DNA of 64,000 nt from UBA6059 sp040219045 (GTDB taxonomy: Bacteria > Bacteroidota > Bacteroidia > Cytophagales > Cyclobacteriaceae): assembly GCA_965229505.1 (NCBI GenBank), contig OZ245881.1, positions 4,092,001-4,156,000 on the forward strand, written 5' to 3'. Below, in pieces: positions 38,686-47,646 of the stretch. The position numbers were made by a program, and so were the translations under genes. The notes under the pieces are model-generated. The model worked only from the letters and a program-made list of their open reading frames with translations, searched no databases and was not told the origin of the DNA. The stretch's first letter is position 1. The number at the start of each line of letters is the position of its first letter.

Positions 38686-39948
38686 TCAACTGCCGGTAGC
38701 TATCCGCTTTCCACTCAGCCAATACAGCGCAGCTCCAACCGCACTGAAGATCATGCATAAAGCCATGGCCCAGCGGATGGAGTCTTCTGGAAAATAGGGT
38801 AGCAATAGGTCACTGGCCATGCCTACGAATGTTGGCCCTAGTCCCAGTCCTATCAAGTTGAGGACAAAGAAGAAAACCGCAGAGGACATGGCGCGCATTC
38901 CGGTAGGTACTAAGCCGTGAATAACGCTAATGGATGGGCCAAGGAATGTGCCCCAAAAAATATAAACAACAAATAGGGAGCCTATCACCACAGGGATACT
39001 GCTGGAGAATAGGAAAACTGCCTGTAAGGGTATACTCAAGGCTATCGCTATGGCGATAAGTTTGAGGTAGACGCTTTGATCACCATTGCTGATTTTGTCC
39101 CCTACATATCCCCCGAGCCAGCTCCCGGTTGCCCCCCCCACACCTACAGCCAGCGCTAAAAATCCGCCCACTTGCGCTATGGGCATATCGTGTATCCTTA
39201 CCAAAAATGAAGCCCCCCAATTGCCCATGCCATAGGTAGTAAAGGTGTGAAAGGCAGAGGCAAAACAGATCAGGCCAAATGGCTTAATACTGAATAGGTG
39301 TTTGATCGTGGCAGTAAGCCCAAGGCTGGCAGTTTCCGTTTCTGAGGCTGTGATAATGGTTCTTTTGGGTTCTTTGACGGTAAAGTTGAAGATGACGGCA
39401 AACGCAATTCCCGGTAGGCCCACGAGATAAAAAGTCTTACGCCATCCAAGCTCTGCAGCTAGAAATCCACCAACAAGAAGGCCGATCAATACTCCGATGT
39501 AGATGCCAGCCGAGTAAATAGACATAGCCGTAGCGCGCGTCTTGGTGGGAAAGTAATCTGATATCATCGAGTGCGCCGGAGGGCTCCCGCCAGCTTCACC
39601 AACGCCCACACCAATGCGCGCCAGTAGCAGGTGTATAAAGTTGCCTGCCAATCCGGAAATGGCCGTCATCGCACTCCATACCGTCAGTGAGATGGTAATG
39701 ATGCGCTTGCGTGAAGTATTATCGGCCAGCTTAGCAATTGGGATACCGAGCGTAACATAGAAAATGGCAAAGGAAAAGCCGCTGAGCAGGCCAAGTTGTG
39801 TATCCGAAAGTCCAAGATCTACTTTAATAGCCTCTTGTAGAATGACCAGAATCTGCCGGTCGATAAAATTGAACACATAGACAACAGTCAATGCAAAAAG
39901 CACATACTTCCGGTAGCTTGAGGAGTGCATGTCTTCGGTTGGGTTCAT
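38686..39948 (-). CDS. MFS transporter, Spinster-like
   Basis: 420 aa from the ATG at 39948, about 12 helices. N-terminal F-I-D-R-Q-I-L-V helix, then the MFS motif A-like GIPIAKLADNTSRKRIIT, then GVGVGEAGGSPPAHSMISDYFP, as in Spinster and sugar-phosphate-like MFS members. The substrate is unknown. An upstream ATG at 39981 would add a basic leader and is less likely. Two TTCCGRTAGG-type words (38898, 39408) are inside. Confidence 0.85.
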   Translation of the reverse strand: MNPTEDMHSSSYRKYVLFALTVVYVFNFIDRQILVILQEAIKVDLGLSDTQLGLLSGFSFAIFYVTLGIPIAKLADNTSRKRIITISLTVWSAMTAISGLAGNFIHLLLARIGVGVGEAGGSPPAHSMISDYFPTKTRATAMSIYSAGIYIGVLIGLLVGGFLAAELGWRKTFYLVGLPGIAFAVIFNFTVKEPKRTIITASETETASLGLTATIKHLFSIKPFGLICFASAFHTFTTYGMGNWGASFLVRIHDMPIAQVGGFLALAVGVGGATGSWLGGYVGDKISNGDQSVYLKLIAIAIALSIPLQAVFLFSSSIPVVIGSLFVVYIFWGTFLGPSISVIHGLVPTGMRAMSSAVFFFVLNLIGLGLGPTFVGMASDLLLPYFPEDSIRWAMALCMIFSAVGAALYWLSGKRIATGS

Positions 39949-40111
39949 TCGGGGAAGGTAGCGATTTCTTAAAACTTGCACCTAAGTACCACCAGCTTGA
40001 GACAGCATGAGACACGTCAAAGTGTAATTTGCCCGATCATCCACTTATACCCGGTGTAACGACTCGATAAGCATTAGTTTAGACGAAGCTAGTAACGAGA
40101 ATTATAAGTTG

Positions 40112-42316
40112 GTGAGACGTCTTCTTTTCATGGGATTATGTGCTTTAGCTTCTCACGCAAGTGCACAACAGAGCTTTGCTGATAAGACTACCCAAGCTGC
40201 GAGCATCGAGGGCAAGTCCATCACCCTCGATGGTAAGTTGGATGAGCCTTTTTGGGCCGAGATAGCGGGTATCAGCGACTTTAAAATGACTGAGCCAACG
40301 GAAGGAGGAGACCCCTCAGAACGAACAGTGATTAAGATCGCCTATGATGAAAACTACCTCTACATAGGTGCTACGTTTTATGATAGTGATCCTAGCGGAA
40401 TAAAGTCGTTTCAGCGGAGAAGAGATGCTCCTCTCAGCACGGACGATAGGTTCATGTGGATAATAGACACCTTTCTGGACGGAAGGAATGCCTACTTCTT
40501 TGAGATCAATCCTGGAGGGCTCATGGGTGATGGAGTGCTGGTATCAGGACAAGGCATTAGCTTTAACAAGAACTGGGACGGCATATGGAGACCATGGACT
40601 TTTATCGGCGATTTTGGTTGGTCCACTGAGGTGAGGATACCTTTTCGCTCTTTGAATTTTGATCCCTCCAGTGATACCTGGGGCATCAATTTTCAGCGGA
40701 CGATCAGACGAAAGAATGAGGAATTGGTCTGGTCAGGACACCAGCGTAATCTGGGCCTGTTTAGACCGCAGAATGCCGGACGTGTCACTGATCTCAAAGG
40801 CATATCTCAAGGTCTGGGGCTGGAAGCCGTGCCCTATGTGAAACTAGACAGGGCCCGGAATGAACAAGAAGATGGTGTGAGCTACACTGAAAACACATCG
40901 CTAACGGGGGGACTAGATGTGAACTACAACATCACGTCCGGACTCAAAGCTTCGGTAACGGTCAATACTGACTTTGCCGAGACTGAGGTCGACAACCGTC
41001 AAGTCAACCTGACGCGTTTTCCATTGTTCTTTCCCGAAAGGCGAGATTTTTTCCTGGAGGGCGCCAATATCTATCAATTTGCGCCTAGTAGCGGAATCAC
41101 GCCCTATTTTAGCAGGCGCATTGGGCTGGAAGAAGGTAACCCTATTCCTATCAATTATGGCGGCAGGTTAATTGGAAGGGCAGGGCGTTTTGAGATTGCC
41201 GCTCAGCAAGTGCGCACTAAGGCCAGAGATACGATTCCAGTAGAGGATTTTTCCGTCGTTCGTGTCAAGCGCAACTTTGGCAAGGAGAGTAGTATAGGTG
41301 TGGTATACACCAGGCGAAGCTCTGAAAACGGTGAGGAACTCTATGAGCCTGTTGGCCCACGCCATACGCTTGGCGCTGATTTATCTTTAAACACTTCCAG
41401 ATTTATGGGTAATAAAAATCTTCAGTTTCAAGCCTTCTTGGTGGGACATAATCCATTAACACTAGCCGACACGGAAAGTGAGTTTTGGGATCGCACCACC
41501 CGGGGGTTGCGCTTCAATTTCCCTAACCGCCCCTGGTCTGCTAGCCTTTCCTATCGTGAATTTGGAGACGCTTATGACCCGGCGGTTGGGTTCAACCGAC
41601 GCAACTCATTCAGAAGAGTAGAACCGAGGTTTACCTACTCTCCGCTTATTGAAAAGAGCAAAGTCATTAGAGAATTGACCTGGGAAGTGAGTTTCGAGCA
41701 TCTTATGAGTATTGAATGGGCTAAGCAGACTCAAAATGCGAGGTTCACTCCATTCAATCTCAGATTTGAATCAGGAGATGAGGTTTCTTACCAGTTCATT
41801 AGAAATTTCGAAGAGCTACTGGAGGACTTTGATATTTTAGGAGATGAGAGCATCATAATTCCGGTAGGATCCTATAGCAATTGGCGGCACAATATTGAAA
41901 TCGAAACGGCGCGATTTCGAAGGGTGAGCTATGAATTGGAATTGAACCTTTGGGGGTTTTGGACGGGTACACGCAAGACCTATTCCAACAGCTTAACGGT
42001 CAGGCCCGTGCCCGGAATTAATATCAGCGCTGAGTACATTCACACTGATGTGGATCTCGCTGAGGGTGCCTTTGATGCGAATTTGATGAGGTTCATTGCC
42101 AATTTTGATCTCACTCCCTTCATATCTTTTACCACTAACCTCCAGTATGATGATCTCAGCAAGCGGATGGGTATGAATAATCGTTTTCGGTATATGGTCA
42201 CACCGGGCTCTGATATTTTCCTGGTCTACAATCATAATTGGATCGATGAGGAGCTGGGCTTCAGAACTACTTCGAATACCGGCATCCTAAAGGCCACCTA
42301 TACACATCGGTTTTGA
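40112..42316 (+). CDS. DUF5916 outer-membrane protein with CBM9-like N-terminal domain
   Basis: 734 aa. A signal peptide ends near S-H-A-S-A-Q. Residues about 30-200 are a CBM9/carbohydrate-binding-like domain (TLDGKLDEPFWAEIA, then YDENYLYIGATFYD). The rest is DUF5916 with strand-rich barrel-like character (GINFQRTIRRKNEELVW, TRFPLFFPERRDFFLEGANI, YTHRF end). It is common in Bacteroidota; its ligand or function is unknown. GTG at 40112 or TTG at 40109 may start it; the next ATG, at 40130, would cut the signal peptide. A single-gene unit. Confidence 0.82.
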   Translation: MRRLLFMGLCALASHASAQQSFADKTTQAASIEGKSITLDGKLDEPFWAEIAGISDFKMTEPTEGGDPSERTVIKIAYDENYLYIGATFYDSDPSGIKSFQRRRDAPLSTDDRFMWIIDTFLDGRNAYFFEINPGGLMGDGVLVSGQGISFNKNWDGIWRPWTFIGDFGWSTEVRIPFRSLNFDPSSDTWGINFQRTIRRKNEELVWSGHQRNLGLFRPQNAGRVTDLKGISQGLGLEAVPYVKLDRARNEQEDGVSYTENTSLTGGLDVNYNITSGLKASVTVNTDFAETEVDNRQVNLTRFPLFFPERRDFFLEGANIYQFAPSSGITPYFSRRIGLEEGNPIPINYGGRLIGRAGRFEIAAQQVRTKARDTIPVEDFSVVRVKRNFGKESSIGVVYTRRSSENGEELYEPVGPRHTLGADLSLNTSRFMGNKNLQFQAFLVGHNPLTLADTESEFWDRTTRGLRFNFPNRPWSASLSYREFGDAYDPAVGFNRRNSFRRVEPRFTYSPLIEKSKVIRELTWEVSFEHLMSIEWAKQTQNARFTPFNLRFESGDEVSYQFIRNFEELLEDFDILGDESIIIPVGSYSNWRHNIEIETARFRRVSYELELNLWGFWTGTRKTYSNSLTVRPVPGINISAEYIHTDVDLAEGAFDANLMRFIANFDLTPFISFTTNLQYDDLSKRMGMNNRFRYMVTPGSDIFLVYNHNWIDEELGFRTTSNTGILKATYTHRF

Positions 42317-42376
42317 TGATTAGAATGTTTAAAGAGAACTAGCTATGCTTGCATTTTTAAAAGAAGCACGGTTCTC

Positions 42377-43468
42377 TTGATTTATTTCCTTCTATCAAAG
42401 CAAAATAGCCACACCATCTACCGATACCTGAAGGAAAGGGGAAGACCTATCAGTGGTCAGATTGGAGTGATACACTATGAAGATTTGCGACCTCTTCAGT
42501 GCCTGAAGTGCAGCGCATTGATATTTTCAGATCTCGATATCATAGAAGGCGAACAACTGAAGATAGTATGTGGCATTTATGATGAAATAAGAAAGCAGCA
42601 TCCAGACTTAACGATCTTTAATAACCCACATCGGGTTAAGTTGAGGTATTCGCTTTTAAGGTCTCTGCATGATTCAGGAATCAATCCATTTAATATCTAT
42701 CGTCCTTATGATAACTTGAATGACATTCGATTTCCGGTATTTCTTCGTCAGGAGAATAATCACATAGGTGCCTTAAGTCCGCTGCTAAAAAATGAAAAGG
42801 CACTACAGACATATTTGCAATCACTTGAAATGCAGGGATGGAAGAGAAAGCACCTTTTGATTGTTGAGTATGAAGATGTTCAAACACCTGATGGTTATTT
42901 TGTGAGGTATGCGGCACTTCGAATTGGAGATGAAATATATCCATATCTAATCGACTATGATCAGCAGTGGGTAGCAAAGTATGTTGATTCTCCTTTGAAG
43001 GATACTCCTCAATATGCATCGACCTACAGAGATTTCTCCACAAATTTTAAGGATAAGCACTTGCTCATGACAATATTTGAAATGGCTGGTATCGATTATG
43101 GTAGGATTGACTTTAGCTACTCTAACGGAAAACCTGTAGTCTGGGAGATTAACCTCAACCCCGATTATGAGTATGAAGAAAACGCTCATAAGCATTTTGA
43201 GAAAGGAGTGAGGGAAATAAAGAGGCAGACCAACGCACGCATTCTTTCAAACTTCAGAAAACTCAATGGGCGAAAGAGCCATCGGGTCGAATTGGATAAA
43301 ACGGTTTTTCAAGGCTATAATGATGTGGGTTCTGCACCGGGTCTTACTAAACAACTGGGTGTCAAAATCATCAATGTGCTACCTATCAAAAAAGAATTAT
43401 TAACCTTGAAGAGAGCTCTGTACCTCATTTGGGCGAGGGTTGTACTAGTTTTGAAGCGTCGCAAGTAA
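42377..43468 (+). CDS. ATP-grasp-like protein, first of a tandem pair
   Basis: 363 aa starting with TTG. The paralogue downstream begins MICFLAKRS with ATG, and this one reads MIYFLLSKQ, which supports the TTG start. The N-terminal half holds a conserved LRYSLLRSLHDSGINPFNIY region, then RFPVFLRQENNHIG. The C-terminal half carries the ATP-grasp metal-binding motif DYGRIDFSYSNGKPVVWEIN followed by LNPD. Both the Asp and the E-I-N are present, so it may be active. ATP-grasp enzymes join carboxylates to amines through acyl phosphates; the substrate is unknown. It is the first gene of a four-gene plus-strand block (42377-46971). Confidence 0.6.
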   Translation: MIYFLLSKQNSHTIYRYLKERGRPISGQIGVIHYEDLRPLQCLKCSALIFSDLDIIEGEQLKIVCGIYDEIRKQHPDLTIFNNPHRVKLRYSLLRSLHDSGINPFNIYRPYDNLNDIRFPVFLRQENNHIGALSPLLKNEKALQTYLQSLEMQGWKRKHLLIVEYEDVQTPDGYFVRYAALRIGDEIYPYLIDYDQQWVAKYVDSPLKDTPQYASTYRDFSTNFKDKHLLMTIFEMAGIDYGRIDFSYSNGKPVVWEINLNPDYEYEENAHKHFEKGVREIKRQTNARILSNFRKLNGRKSHRVELDKTVFQGYNDVGSAPGLTKQLGVKIINVLPIKKELLTLKRALYLIWARVVLVLKRRK

Positions 43469-43491
43469 TTGGATTTTCATATGATGCCCGC

Positions 43492-44580
43492 ATGATTTGT
43501 TTCTTAGCCAAAAGATCAACAGACTACACGATTAGAAACTATGTCCGACGCTATGCAGATGGACTGGCAAAGCGCATAATACTGCTAAATTATGAGAGCC
43601 TTACGACCATCCGGAAGATGGAATGCTCGGCTGTGATTTTTTTGGACATTGATCGTTTGAACCAACGTGAACTGAAGCAAGCCGAAGCTCTTCAGCATTT
43701 TTTTGAAGAGAATTATCCGGATGTGATCCTATTTAACAAGCCTGATCAGGTTTTGCTTAGATATGACTTTCTTAAAGCACTTTACCAGAAAGGAATTAAT
43801 CCTCATAATGTATACCGAATCAGTGATTTACCTGATGAGATAAATTATCCCGTATTCCTCAGAGAGGAAAATGAGCACTCCGGGACGCTGACCTCCCTTG
43901 TCTGGAATAGAAAGGAGTTAGATGTCCATGCTCTCGGTTTACATCTTCAGGGGTTCGATAGGCGCAAGTTGCTTGCAGTAGAATATGTGGACGTTAGTTC
44001 CGATAGTCAATATCTCAAGAAATACTCTGTGACACGTATTGGCTCAACGTTCATACCTCGGCAGATAGACTATACGACCACCTGGCAGTCAAAAGACCCC
44101 AACCTGGAGGCAGAGAAATCATCCGAGTATGCTCAAGATTACCTATCGTTCATGAACAGTGACCAACACTATGATAGTATAAAGCAGGCTTTTGAGCTCG
44201 CGCGCATCGAGTACGGTAGAATCGATTTTGGCTTTGCAAATGGAGTGCCTGTCATATGGGAAATCAATCTTAACCCTGACTTTGGTCCACCACCTTATGA
44301 AGGAGAGTTGAAGGAGACCCTGGATAGTATGTATGATCGATTGAGGTCAGCATTTTCAGTGCTTGCCGATAGGCCAACTCAAACGATCGATACTGAAGAG
44401 ATGCTGAAGAAATTGTCGGTAGACGCCCCAGCACCTGCCGATGACAAGGCTCAAAAAGAAACTTTGCAGAAGAAGCTATATGGACTCATACGACGAATGC
44501 CTTATAAAAATCATATAATTAGTGCCAAGAGAAGCCTATACTTGTTTATGGCGCAGTGCTGGATTCGTATTGGAGGATAG
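43492..44580 (+). CDS. ATP-grasp-like protein, second of a tandem pair
   Basis: 362 aa, close in length and layout to the preceding gene. Shared landmarks: LRYDFLKALYQKGINPHNVYR, PVFLREENEHSGTL, LLAVEYVDV, EYGRIDFGFANGVPVIWEIN followed by LNPD. The ATG at 43492 lies 23 bases after the first gene's stop; the longer frame from 43429 would overlap it and lacks matching sequence in the first copy. The extra C-terminal tail is charged (PAPADDKAQKETL). Tandem duplication followed by divergence is the simplest reading. Likely the same reaction class with a different substrate, or subunits of one complex. Confidence 0.6.
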   Translation: MICFLAKRSTDYTIRNYVRRYADGLAKRIILLNYESLTTIRKMECSAVIFLDIDRLNQRELKQAEALQHFFEENYPDVILFNKPDQVLLRYDFLKALYQKGINPHNVYRISDLPDEINYPVFLREENEHSGTLTSLVWNRKELDVHALGLHLQGFDRRKLLAVEYVDVSSDSQYLKKYSVTRIGSTFIPRQIDYTTTWQSKDPNLEAEKSSEYAQDYLSFMNSDQHYDSIKQAFELARIEYGRIDFGFANGVPVIWEINLNPDFGPPPYEGELKETLDSMYDRLRSAFSVLADRPTQTIDTEEMLKKLSVDAPAPADDKAQKETLQKKLYGLIRRMPYKNHIISAKRSLYLFMAQCWIRIGG

Positions 44581-44610
44581 GCATAGTGCCATATTTGTAT
44601 TGATTAATCA

Positions 44611-45528
44611 ATGAAATACATATTCATGACATCCAATCTTATCAAGTACCTTCTGGTGATAGGCATGATGACCATTGCGGTAGCAAAAGCCACAAACTTA
44701 AGAAGTCAACCAAAACAAAACGCCTGTGCCGAGGTGACACTTGCCATCAAAAGCCAGGGAGCTGAGGAACAGGTAAGAGGGGTGGTGGTTGATAAGGACG
44801 GCTATATTATGACCACAGCCCGACCCGTGCGCACGGCGGATCAGATCATCGTCTATTTCAATGATGGTAGTGTACAGTTTGCTGAGGTATATTCCGCTAA
44901 TAATATTGCCGATGTAGCGATGCTCAAGGTGGAGGCCTTGCCGCGCAGCACATGTGTGATCAGACTCAAAAAGATGGAATACCTAAAGCCGGGTACATTG
45001 ATTGCTGGCTCGACTGGTGAGGAAGTTCAGATATCCGAGGTGATCGACCTCTATCAGGAAAAAAGTACCATTGGAGATCAGTCACGAAGAGCTTACTACG
45101 TGATAAAAGAAGGAGAAACATTCGCGCCCGGTACCCCAATGTATGACCTAAGTGGGAAGTTTGCAGGATTCATCAGTGACACGCTACGCGCCAAAACTAA
45201 GGTGTGTGTCACAGCGCAGATCGCCAAGCGGAAGCTCATGGATGTGGTGTCGTTTTGGACAGGTGCGGACGTGCAATTAATCAATGTATCAGAGTTGAAT
45301 GTTGGACAGGAGATGGGTTTCAATGTCAGAAAACTATCTGAGAAATCGGCTCTTGCGAGGGAAGGTCTCCGGCCCGGAGATGTGATCATCGATATTGAAG
45401 GAATGACGGCCACTAACATCGATGAGCTGGAAGAACTCTACCAGCAGTTTAAGGCTAGTGAAGGGATCATTACTGTGCATTATGTGCGAGACGGTCGTAC
45501 CAGAGAAGCAGAAGTCGACATGAATTAG
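44611..45528 (+). CDS. Secreted HtrA-fold PDZ protein with lost catalytic His and Ser
   Basis: 305 aa. A signal peptide or anchor (residues about 6-27) is followed by a trypsin-like domain and one C-terminal PDZ domain (GFNVRKLSEKSALAREGLRP, GDVIIDIEGMTATNIDELEE). The fold landmarks are GVVVDKDGYIMTTARPV, ADVAMLKV and APGTPMYDLSGKFAGF. Compared with DegP-type proteases, the His of NHVV is Arg71 and the Ser of NSGGP is Pro176; only the Asp of ADVAMLKV remains. It should not cut peptides. The PDZ domain may bind C-termini of exported proteins. It lies between the ATP-grasp pair and the LanC-like gene. Confidence 0.7.
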   Translation: MKYIFMTSNLIKYLLVIGMMTIAVAKATNLRSQPKQNACAEVTLAIKSQGAEEQVRGVVVDKDGYIMTTARPVRTADQIIVYFNDGSVQFAEVYSANNIADVAMLKVEALPRSTCVIRLKKMEYLKPGTLIAGSTGEEVQISEVIDLYQEKSTIGDQSRRAYYVIKEGETFAPGTPMYDLSGKFAGFISDTLRAKTKVCVTAQIAKRKLMDVVSFWTGADVQLINVSELNVGQEMGFNVRKLSEKSALAREGLRPGDVIIDIEGMTATNIDELEELYQQFKASEGIITVHYVRDGRTREAEVDMN

Positions 45529-45636
45529 AACCGTGCGCGGCATGTGAAAAGTATTTGACTGCATGACTGAGCAGATTCACTGCATTCGTAACAATTCCAA
45601 TATTATAGCGTCTGGTGCGTGGATATTTTCAGGGTT

Positions 45637-46971
45637 ATGAAAATATTAACATTACTATTATTCTATCTTCTTGCCTTTGGCTGTTCGTCGACTGATCATA
45701 TCATAAATGAACGGTACCTCCATTCAGCTCGTAAGATTGCTAGTTGGTTATCCAATACCAGAACAGATTCTCCTCGAGATATTTGGCCGGATGATGCCAC
45801 GGACCCTACAGTATCCAGCTTCTCCCTCAGCCAGGGTATTGCTGGAAAGGTAATCTTCTGTATTGAGCTGTTCAATGCTACTAAGGACAGTACGTATTTC
45901 AGAATGGCTCGGGATGGATGTGATCACTTGATTCAAGGGTTGTCACAACCCGATAGTATTTTCACTCAAAAATTATGGGCGTTTGGTCCGTATGGCGATC
46001 TATCAGGTGCTTACCAGGCTTTATCAATATTTGGCAAGCAGACGGCCGATGAAGAGTGCCTTGATGCTGCAAGATCTTATCTGTCGATCATTGAAAGAAA
46101 CGCCCAATCTTATGGAGATAGCATCTCATGGGGCCCAAACAATGACATCATGGGAGGGCTGGCAGGAATAGGCCTTGTTTATATAGATGCCTTCGAGAAA
46201 TTCGGTGAGGCCAACTACCGCAATATGGCTGAAAGTATCGCCAGAATACTGACGGCACGCTCACAAAAGACAGAACATGGTCAATATTGGTATTTTGCTC
46301 AGGATCGCCCGTTTAATCTACCCAACTTTTCTCATGGAGCAGCTGGAATTGGTTTCTTTTACGCACGCCTTTACGAAGCAACGGATAATTCAGAATACTT
46401 GCATAATGCACTCTCAGCGGTCGAATTCCTAAATGAAGTGGCTGTTGACACTGTTGGTGATGCCTTCCTGGTACCTTATGGTATCCCAAACGAAGGTTGG
46501 TCATCCCCTTATGAAATAGGGTGGGCTCATGGACCCGCTGGCACAGCGCGATTATTTCAACAGCTCTTCAAAGTGACAGGAGATAAAATATGGTTGGATA
46601 AGATGAAAGCATGTGCCGCAGCAATCGACCTGGCCCCATTCGGGATTGCCAATCCCATTTTTGGTCAATCGACAGTTTCTGTGGACAGGAGATTTGGCCT
46701 TGGCGGAGTGGTTCATTTTCTTTTGGATATGCATGCATTAACTTCTGATGAAATCTATTTAACCAAGGCTCAAGGAACGCTAGACTATATGCTCAAACAG
46801 TCAATTCATGACAATCAAGGAATGTATTGGGAAGTGTCCAAAGGTGATCAACGAACCATACCTACAGGCTATTTTTATGGGTCAGCCGGGATAGGATTAC
46901 TATGCTTGAAGATGCTCGCTACCAGTTCCAACAAGGCCCATCCACACAGGCTTGTTGATGATGTGAGATAA
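45637..46971 (+). CDS. LanC-like alpha-toroid lipoprotein without zinc-ligand motifs
   Basis: 444 aa from the ATG at 45637. The lipobox L-A-F-G-C directs it to the envelope. The body shows the repeated glycine turns of the lanthionine synthetase C-like/(alpha/alpha)6 toroid: SQGIAG, MGGLAGIG (about 170), SHGAAGIG (about 233), WAHGPAG (296-302), FGLGGV, YGSAGIG (about 415). LanC cyclases bind zinc with Cys in WCYG and with Cys-His in CHG. Here the first reads W-A-H-G and no CHG is seen, so cyclase activity is doubtful. It may be a binding protein or glycosidase-like enzyme. Last gene of the four-gene block. Confidence 0.6.
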   Translation: MKILTLLLFYLLAFGCSSTDHIINERYLHSARKIASWLSNTRTDSPRDIWPDDATDPTVSSFSLSQGIAGKVIFCIELFNATKDSTYFRMARDGCDHLIQGLSQPDSIFTQKLWAFGPYGDLSGAYQALSIFGKQTADEECLDAARSYLSIIERNAQSYGDSISWGPNNDIMGGLAGIGLVYIDAFEKFGEANYRNMAESIARILTARSQKTEHGQYWYFAQDRPFNLPNFSHGAAGIGFFYARLYEATDNSEYLHNALSAVEFLNEVAVDTVGDAFLVPYGIPNEGWSSPYEIGWAHGPAGTARLFQQLFKVTGDKIWLDKMKACAAAIDLAPFGIANPIFGQSTVSVDRRFGLGGVVHFLLDMHALTSDEIYLTKAQGTLDYMLKQSIHDNQGMYWEVSKGDQRTIPTGYFYGSAGIGLLCLKMLATSSNKAHPHRLVDDVR

Positions 46972-47069
46972 TTTAAAGTTCTCACCTTACTAATTCAATA
47001 GGACGAGATTGCCTGCCCAAACTTTAGTGATGACATTCTGTTAATGAACCACACAAGGATATCAAAGCC

Positions 47070-47642
47070 ATGCTCATCAATCGCAACGATTCGCTTACAG
47101 AAGTTTTCTCCAATGTATCTCATGAGCTACACAGAGGAGCATTAGACAGGAATCATCCTTTCCGATTTGTCAGTTTCTCTACTAACGGCCAAGAAGGCGT
47201 CAACTCAAGGTTGATTGTCTTACGCGAAGTTCAAGAGGACTTGAGTTTTGTTTTTTTTACAGATAGTAGATCTAAAAAGATTGCTGACTTAAGTATAAAT
47301 ACGCATTCATCACTGCTATTCTGGCATGCAGGTAAAAAGGTACAAGTATCAGTTAAAGGGCAGGCAAAGCTTCATAGGAAGGATGATCTTGCTGAAAAGT
47401 ATTGGTCTAACATATCAATTGAAGGTCGAAAGGCCTATGGGTCCATTGCCGCTCCCGGACAGAGAATAGATAGACCTGAGATGGCCCACGACTGGCCGGC
47501 AGAAATAAGCAATGAGTACTTTACGGCCTTAGTGATTCGACCGACTGAAATGGACGTTCTACAGCTTCATAAGCTATCACACTACAGAGCACAATTTAAG
47601 TTCGTGAATAAGGATTGGCTAGGTAGTTGGGTGGTCGCCTAA
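47070..47642 (+). CDS. Pyridoxamine-5'-phosphate-oxidase-fold flavin-binding protein
   Basis: 190 aa split-barrel flavoprotein-like. Landmarks are NSRLIVLREVQED, FVFFTDSRSKKIADL, SSLLFWHAGKKVQVSVKGQA and the C-terminal HYRAQFKF. The pattern matches the broad PNPOx-like family, which uses FMN. It is not secure as PdxH itself. Its stop is 4 bases from the convergent hydrolase stop. Confidence 0.75.
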   Translation: MLINRNDSLTEVFSNVSHELHRGALDRNHPFRFVSFSTNGQEGVNSRLIVLREVQEDLSFVFFTDSRSKKIADLSINTHSSLLFWHAGKKVQVSVKGQAKLHRKDDLAEKYWSNISIEGRKAYGSIAAPGQRIDRPEMAHDWPAEISNEYFTALVIRPTEMDVLQLHKLSHYRAQFKFVNKDWLGSWVVA

Positions 47643-47646
47643 ACTA

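Noticed and set aside
42317..42376. RiPP precursor peptide before the ATP-grasp pair
   Set aside because: Only ORFs of 8 and 11 codons are present, too short and without a core-like sequence; none recur before the second copy.
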